NCBI GenBank assembly: GCA_030830145.1
Contig: JAURNO010000515.1
Location: forward strand, 1 to 7,643
Direction: 5' to 3'
Source of the DNA: Verrucomicrobiota bacterium
GTDB lineage: Bacteria; Verrucomicrobiota; Verrucomicrobiia; Opitutales; Seribacteraceae
Length of the DNA: 7,643 nt
Shown: piece after piece, positions 5,401-7,643 of the stretch
Position numbering within the stretch: the first letter of the stretch is position 1
Layout of the letters: every line of letters starts with the position of its first letter
Notes under the pieces: model-generated
The model's database searches: none
The model's input: the letters and a program-made list of their open reading frames with translations, nothing else
Told to the model about the DNA's origin: nothing
Position numbers and translations under genes: made by a program

Positions 5401-7523
5401 CATACGTGAGCGATTTCGGAAGCTCGTATGATTTTTACTTCAAGTACTCCCAAGTCGATCAATTTGACAATACCGGCATTGGTCAGACGACCGTGGAGGT
5501 CCAAGACACTTGGGGGAGAACATACGTGTGGCACAGTGCCTTCAAGGTAACCTTGCAGGGGGTTACGGTTCAAGACCCCGGAGTCTATGTCCGCAATGAC
5601 TCTACTTTGCCTGTTACCGTTCAGTCTTCCGTAAACAAGGTTTTGGACACCAATGGCAACCCGTATAAGTTTTACATAAGCTACTCTTGCTCCCAATCGA
5701 GTGGGGAAACGGCCGAAATCTTGAATGCACGAGTGATTCGCTTTCTCGATGAGGTTGCTCCCGTACTCGAGCTTTCACCTTCTACCGACGGTGTAGACAC
5801 CTTTGTTTTGGCTGAAGGCGGAGTTCCCTACACCGATGTCTCAAGCTCCGTGCATCCATGGCAATACAATGTGAAGGGTGGTAGCGAAACTCTCGTTACA
5901 AGAGCTTTTGATGCGGTGGAAGAAGGTGCTGTCACCGACAAAATAGACCGTAAGATTTTTCAGGGTTTCGTTGACCTCAGTGGATCGGGAACGGGAGGAA
6001 CCTCTGTTTTACGGGTTGATCCAATCACCAACGCTGCGAAATCTCTCACTGAGATTGGTAATTCGGTTGCCGGTTTGGTTGCCACGGATTTGTCCTCGCT
6101 CGATCAAATCTACACAATTCGCTATGACGTCACTGATTCTGCTGAGAATGCCGCAAGCCCGCTGCTTAGGTATGTTGTCGTTAAGGACACCTTGCCTCCT
6201 GTGGTGGGTCTGCCGCCCACGCAGCTTGTAATCATCGATTCTACTAGTACCTCGAACCCCGACGTCCGTGACGAGCAGAGCGTGAAGGACTATTTGATGT
6301 CCGATATGACTGCCCAAGATGCCAACAATTTCGACACTAATTTGACTTGGAGCATAACCATCACCAAGCCAAACGGTCAAAACACCCTTCCCGGAGGTAC
6401 CGGTTATGATGCTCCTTCACCAGGTGCCGTGAGTGGTATTGTTTTTCCCGTAAAACGAACCGACCCCGGGTACATCGTAACCATAACCGCAACGGATTCC
6501 TCCGGCAACGTGGGCAACACCGTGACAAGAGAATTGAAAATTGGTGACAATCTTCCACCGACTTTGACAATGATGGGCAAGTCCGTAATTCATGATTTTC
6601 TTCGCTTTGCTCCGAACTCGACCGGGCCGCCACCAACTCCACCCACCCAAACCGACGAGATTACTGGGCAAGAGTTCAATGCAACTGGTTTTGCCCAAGG
6701 AGAGCATCGCATGCTGCTTGCGGCCTATGATTTTGTGGATCCGGGAGTCTATGGAGAAGACGAAAACGTCAACTGGTCTGTCGACCCCGGCTTCCCCGAT
6801 TGGGACGGAGATGGGATAGGGGAGGGCTACGAATTCGTCAAAGTTACTGATCGCGGCGAAATGGAGACATGCTCATTCCAGGGTACTAAAACACCCCTCA
6901 AAATTCATGTCTACAGCGTTTTGGAAACGATGCCCCTCGAACAGCTCCAGAATATCCTGAAAAATGGATCCGGATATACTGCCTCTGCCCAAACCCCGAT
7001 TGCCGATAGCGTTGATCCCGTAAAGGGCTATTCATTCACCGATGCTGGCAAAGAAACGAATGCCTCTAGAATCACTAATCTAAGAGGAACCATGCTAACG
7101 CTAGAATACCGCGTAATGGATGGATGGGAAAACCTTTCGAACATTCGGGTTCGCAATGTCTACATCTACGAGAGTTCGCAGTATGATCAATATGCTTTCT
7201 ATGCTACCCCCATTAATGGTTTGCAGAACGATCCTTCCGGGGTAATGGAGAATTATTACAACGACGGAAGCGGTGGAGCCTATTTGACTTCATTCAGAAA
7301 AGATACGGACGGCGATGGAATGAGTGATTACTGGGAAGCAGTTTTTCAAACCGATGCAAAAGTCCCCGATGCCTCTCATGCGAACCCCGATTGGAGTTTA
7401 CTCAACAACGTTGACCCCAATGTGATCAGGACCCGGTTGCAGAATAGTCTTTTGGATGCCTCTCAGTTGGACGATATGAACCCGAACTGGATTAATGGCT
7501 CGCACATTTTGCTAGGTTTGTAA
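2484..7523 (+). CDS. Giant exported FecR-domain protein with nine Ig-like (DUF5011-like) modules and calcium-binding motifs; start uncertain
   Basis: With the TTG at 2484 the product is 1,679 residues. Seen in order: a hydrophobic export segment (about 30-46) with a plausible signal-peptidase site after SYA (49-51); a FecR domain (about 97-235) with LLFSNGT (105-111), KPGTRFYL (116-123) and SPLGTAGIRGT (177-187); a Pro/Ser-containing linker of unknown fold (236-482); nine Ig-like modules (483-1561); and a tail (1562-1679) with a DTDGDGMSDYWE calcium loop (1607-1618). There is no lipobox, LPXTG or PEP-CTERM-type ending, and only three cysteines after the signal. Inferred role: a secreted or surface structural/adhesive protein. 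The N-terminal anti-sigma segment of true FecR regulators and nearby sigma or TonB-receptor genes are absent, so iron signalling is unlikely. The start is doubtful: TTG2484 and TTG2523 lack well-placed ribosome sites and give acidic N-regions, whereas ATG2509 has GGAAGAGGG just upstream but reads another frame. Confidence 0.85.
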   Translation: MRQGAEEGYAVFALELSDEPSNHPFTGKGWILCVFSAICLFFFSFLARSYAGEVGATILVVSLEGKASCLSLEEEFMVDLDSTAVGKKISEKSILVTGKDGSVGLLFSNGTLVTVKPGTRFYLREYSQKVFNSSDMPLPSKMKEEPSQSRFLAHLDFGELVVKVPKLKKGSSMLLSSPLGTAGIRGTMFQFMAVRNPVTGDITGGVNLISGDITFTDLEGDAQTMLSGQSVHVASSRLGLARAVETGSLVDLNSIYGSALIDGNVPPTVDQLFPDLASDSQSDDSPLDPFSSLMSGARGDWEVVHKVASDIFFDIESIEGQAEGFDFESMQYAVTVSTPSPQIESPKPPASVTGGIFSVPEPVDVLFLNPPSLDIHAASDKLSQSAELIEYLVKRKYPSYPVADDGPFKILSTPSGQYPSYSSSAYNGQDLSSKVKVYNANSVDYSILGQETKLTLYVDDLEIRKIAYPSGKPVSTSLTPTVRIIDNLSPLVLFSDGETKDTPYLVEGGVGRVFVDPGITLIDNYYSEQEIESHMGYSNGPEESVFGLVDMQVAGLYQLTYQQISDPSGNMNAPKSRWVRVFDNDPPVITLYGSDPIYVDLNSTNVFKDPGAFASDNLDGAIEWEDGRFEVTVEVLADAGSQSYNAITTTFEEVIAVAKLQASVNATFRFKYSLKDKAGNQSEVFRQVVLLNSPFSGPTMIMHGDNPLYHEVNTAFVDPGITAYKDLGTGVAPINLNDKVSAVAYSDAAPSVASVIDASVVNYHLQNAKYVDASGNEDLSKRVIIRYSVADQFGNQATLDREVRIVDTTPPVITLNDAGGINFLNIQTGFPFIDPGAVITDNYDSALGLVKSIKSIGEGNILTDPAGGEIFDTIANRGFWETGNYKISYESTDSNGNKGVKERNLVVQDTSAPDMAAIPHQYLANPSIALNSHHDPTKAISSPTVPVPTEISTSLSQLAGYDYGSSSFNNTTPYVSDFGSSYDFYFKYSQVDQFDNTGIGQTTVEVQDTWGRTYVWHSAFKVTLQGVTVQDPGVYVRNDSTLPVTVQSSVNKVLDTNGNPYKFYISYSCSQSSGETAEILNARVIRFLDEVAPVLELSPSTDGVDTFVLAEGGVPYTDVSSSVHPWQYNVKGGSETLVTRAFDAVEEGAVTDKIDRKIFQGFVDLSGSGTGGTSVLRVDPITNAAKSLTEIGNSVAGLVATDLSSLDQIYTIRYDVTDSAENAASPLLRYVVVKDTLPPVVGLPPTQLVIIDSTSTSNPDVRDEQSVKDYLMSDMTAQDANNFDTNLTWSITITKPNGQNTLPGGTGYDAPSPGAVSGIVFPVKRTDPGYIVTITATDSSGNVGNTVTRELKIGDNLPPTLTMMGKSVIHDFLRFAPNSTGPPPTPPTQTDEITGQEFNATGFAQGEHRMLLAAYDFVDPGVYGEDENVNWSVDPGFPDWDGDGIGEGYEFVKVTDRGEMETCSFQGTKTPLKIHVYSVLETMPLEQLQNILKNGSGYTASAQTPIADSVDPVKGYSFTDAGKETNASRITNLRGTMLTLEYRVMDGWENLSNIRVRNVYIYESSQYDQYAFYATPINGLQNDPSGVMENYYNDGSGGAYLTSFRKDTDGDGMSDYWEAVFQTDAKVPDASHANPDWSLLNNVDPNVIRTRLQNSLLDASQLDDMNPNWINGSHILLGL
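2772..3188 (+). other. FecR domain within the giant protein
   Basis: Residues about 97-235 (numbered from TTG2484) show the FecR pattern: a glycine-rich opening (GKDGSVGLLFSNGT), an 'l.pGT..yl' step (116-123), a hydrophobic 'LDFGELVVKVPKL' strand pair (155-167), and the diagnostic 'SPLGTAGIRGT.F' (177-189). It closes with a short strand ending at SGQSVHV (227-233). In many Verrucomicrobiota and related bacteria this beta-rich domain is found near the N-terminus of large exported proteins, where it appears structural. The domain assignment is by recognition only. Confidence 0.8.
3930..7166 (+). repeat. Nine tandem Ig-like (DUF5011-like) modules, protein-level repeat array
   Basis: Approximate module residues: 483-579, 580-690, 691-804, 805-906, 907-1006, 1007-1085, 1086-1231, 1232-1352, 1353-1561. 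A typical module opens with D-N/T-x-x-P-P (for example DNDPPVITLYG, DTTPPVITLND), carries an F-x-DPG strand (FVDPGIT 514-520, FKDPGAF 607-613, FVDPGIT 716-722, FIDPGAV 832-838, FVDPGVY 1417-1423) and ends with a Y-x-x-x-D-x-x-G-N pattern before the next opening (YSLKDKAGN 672-680, YSVADQFGN 787-795, YESTDSNGN 889-897). This matches the Ig-like DUF5011 style. Modules 5 to 8 are degenerate: the opening or the DPG strand is altered. Module 9 is about twice the usual length. The copies are clearly diverged at DNA level, so this is an old expansion, not a recent duplication. Confidence 0.8.
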
Positions 7524-7558
7524 GAATGCTTATTTTTCGTTTCGAAGCGAGCCTACCC

Positions 7559-7633
7559 GCCCCCATAGTTTAACGGATAAAACAGTGGTTTCCTAAACCG
7601 TAGATCGAGGTTCGATTCCTCGTGGGGGCGCCA
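7559..7633 (+). tRNA. tRNA-Arg, anticodon CCU
   Basis: A full cloverleaf can be drawn. The acceptor stem GCCCCCA pairs with TGGGGGC (7623-7629). The D arm is GTTT/AAAC around a loop containing GG. The anticodon stem GTGGT/ACCGT holds the loop TTCCTAA with anticodon CCT at 7592-7594. The T arm CGAGG/CCTCG encloses TTCGATT. The discriminator base is G, followed by an encoded CCA. The variable region is short (4 bases). CCU reads the arginine codon AGG. The gene starts 35 bases after the stop of the giant gene; no clear promoter or terminator is visible in that gap. Confidence 0.96.
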
Positions 7634-7643
7634 TTCTTGCAAA

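Noticed and set aside
7538..7551. Terminator hairpin between the giant gene and the tRNA
   Set aside because: TCGTT-TCGA-AGCGA can fold, but it contains a G-T pair and no T-run follows it on the plus strand, so it is not convincing.

Overview
The window carries four protein genes and one tRNA. The gene set, the medium base composition and the long FecR/Ig-like secreted protein suggest a Gram-negative bacterium of the Verrucomicrobiota, most likely an Opitutae/Puniceicoccales-type organism. That placement is inferred from protein style only; no rRNA or other decisive marker is present.

Layout. Positions 1-571 (minus strand) hold the N-terminal part of anthranilate synthase component I (trpE), which runs off the left edge. 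Positions 572-743 are an AT-rich divergent intergenic region serving trpE leftward and glgC rightward. Positions 744-2033 (plus) encode a cyanobacterial/plant-like glucose-1-phosphate adenylyltransferase (glgC). Positions 2079-2462 (plus) encode the glycine cleavage H protein (gcvH), standing apart from other gcv genes. Positions 2484-7523 (plus) encode a protein of about 1,680 residues: an N-terminal hydrophobic export signal, a FecR domain, a linker, nine Ig-like (DUF5011-like) modules, and a C-terminal tail with a thrombospondin-type calcium loop. Positions 7559-7633 (plus) are tRNA-Arg with anticodon CCU and an encoded CCA end.

How they fit together. glgC (glycogen synthesis), gcvH (one-carbon/glycine metabolism) and the giant gene are co-oriented with gaps of 45 and 21 bases, so co-transcription is possible, but nothing suggests a shared pathway. 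trpE is divergent and belongs to tryptophan synthesis. The housekeeping genes look intact where visible. The least understood item is the giant exported protein. Its start is unclear, because the best ATG lies in a different frame from the export signal, and its central linker and C-terminal tail match nothing I recognise. I see no CRISPR array, insertion sequence, prophage gene or defence system.
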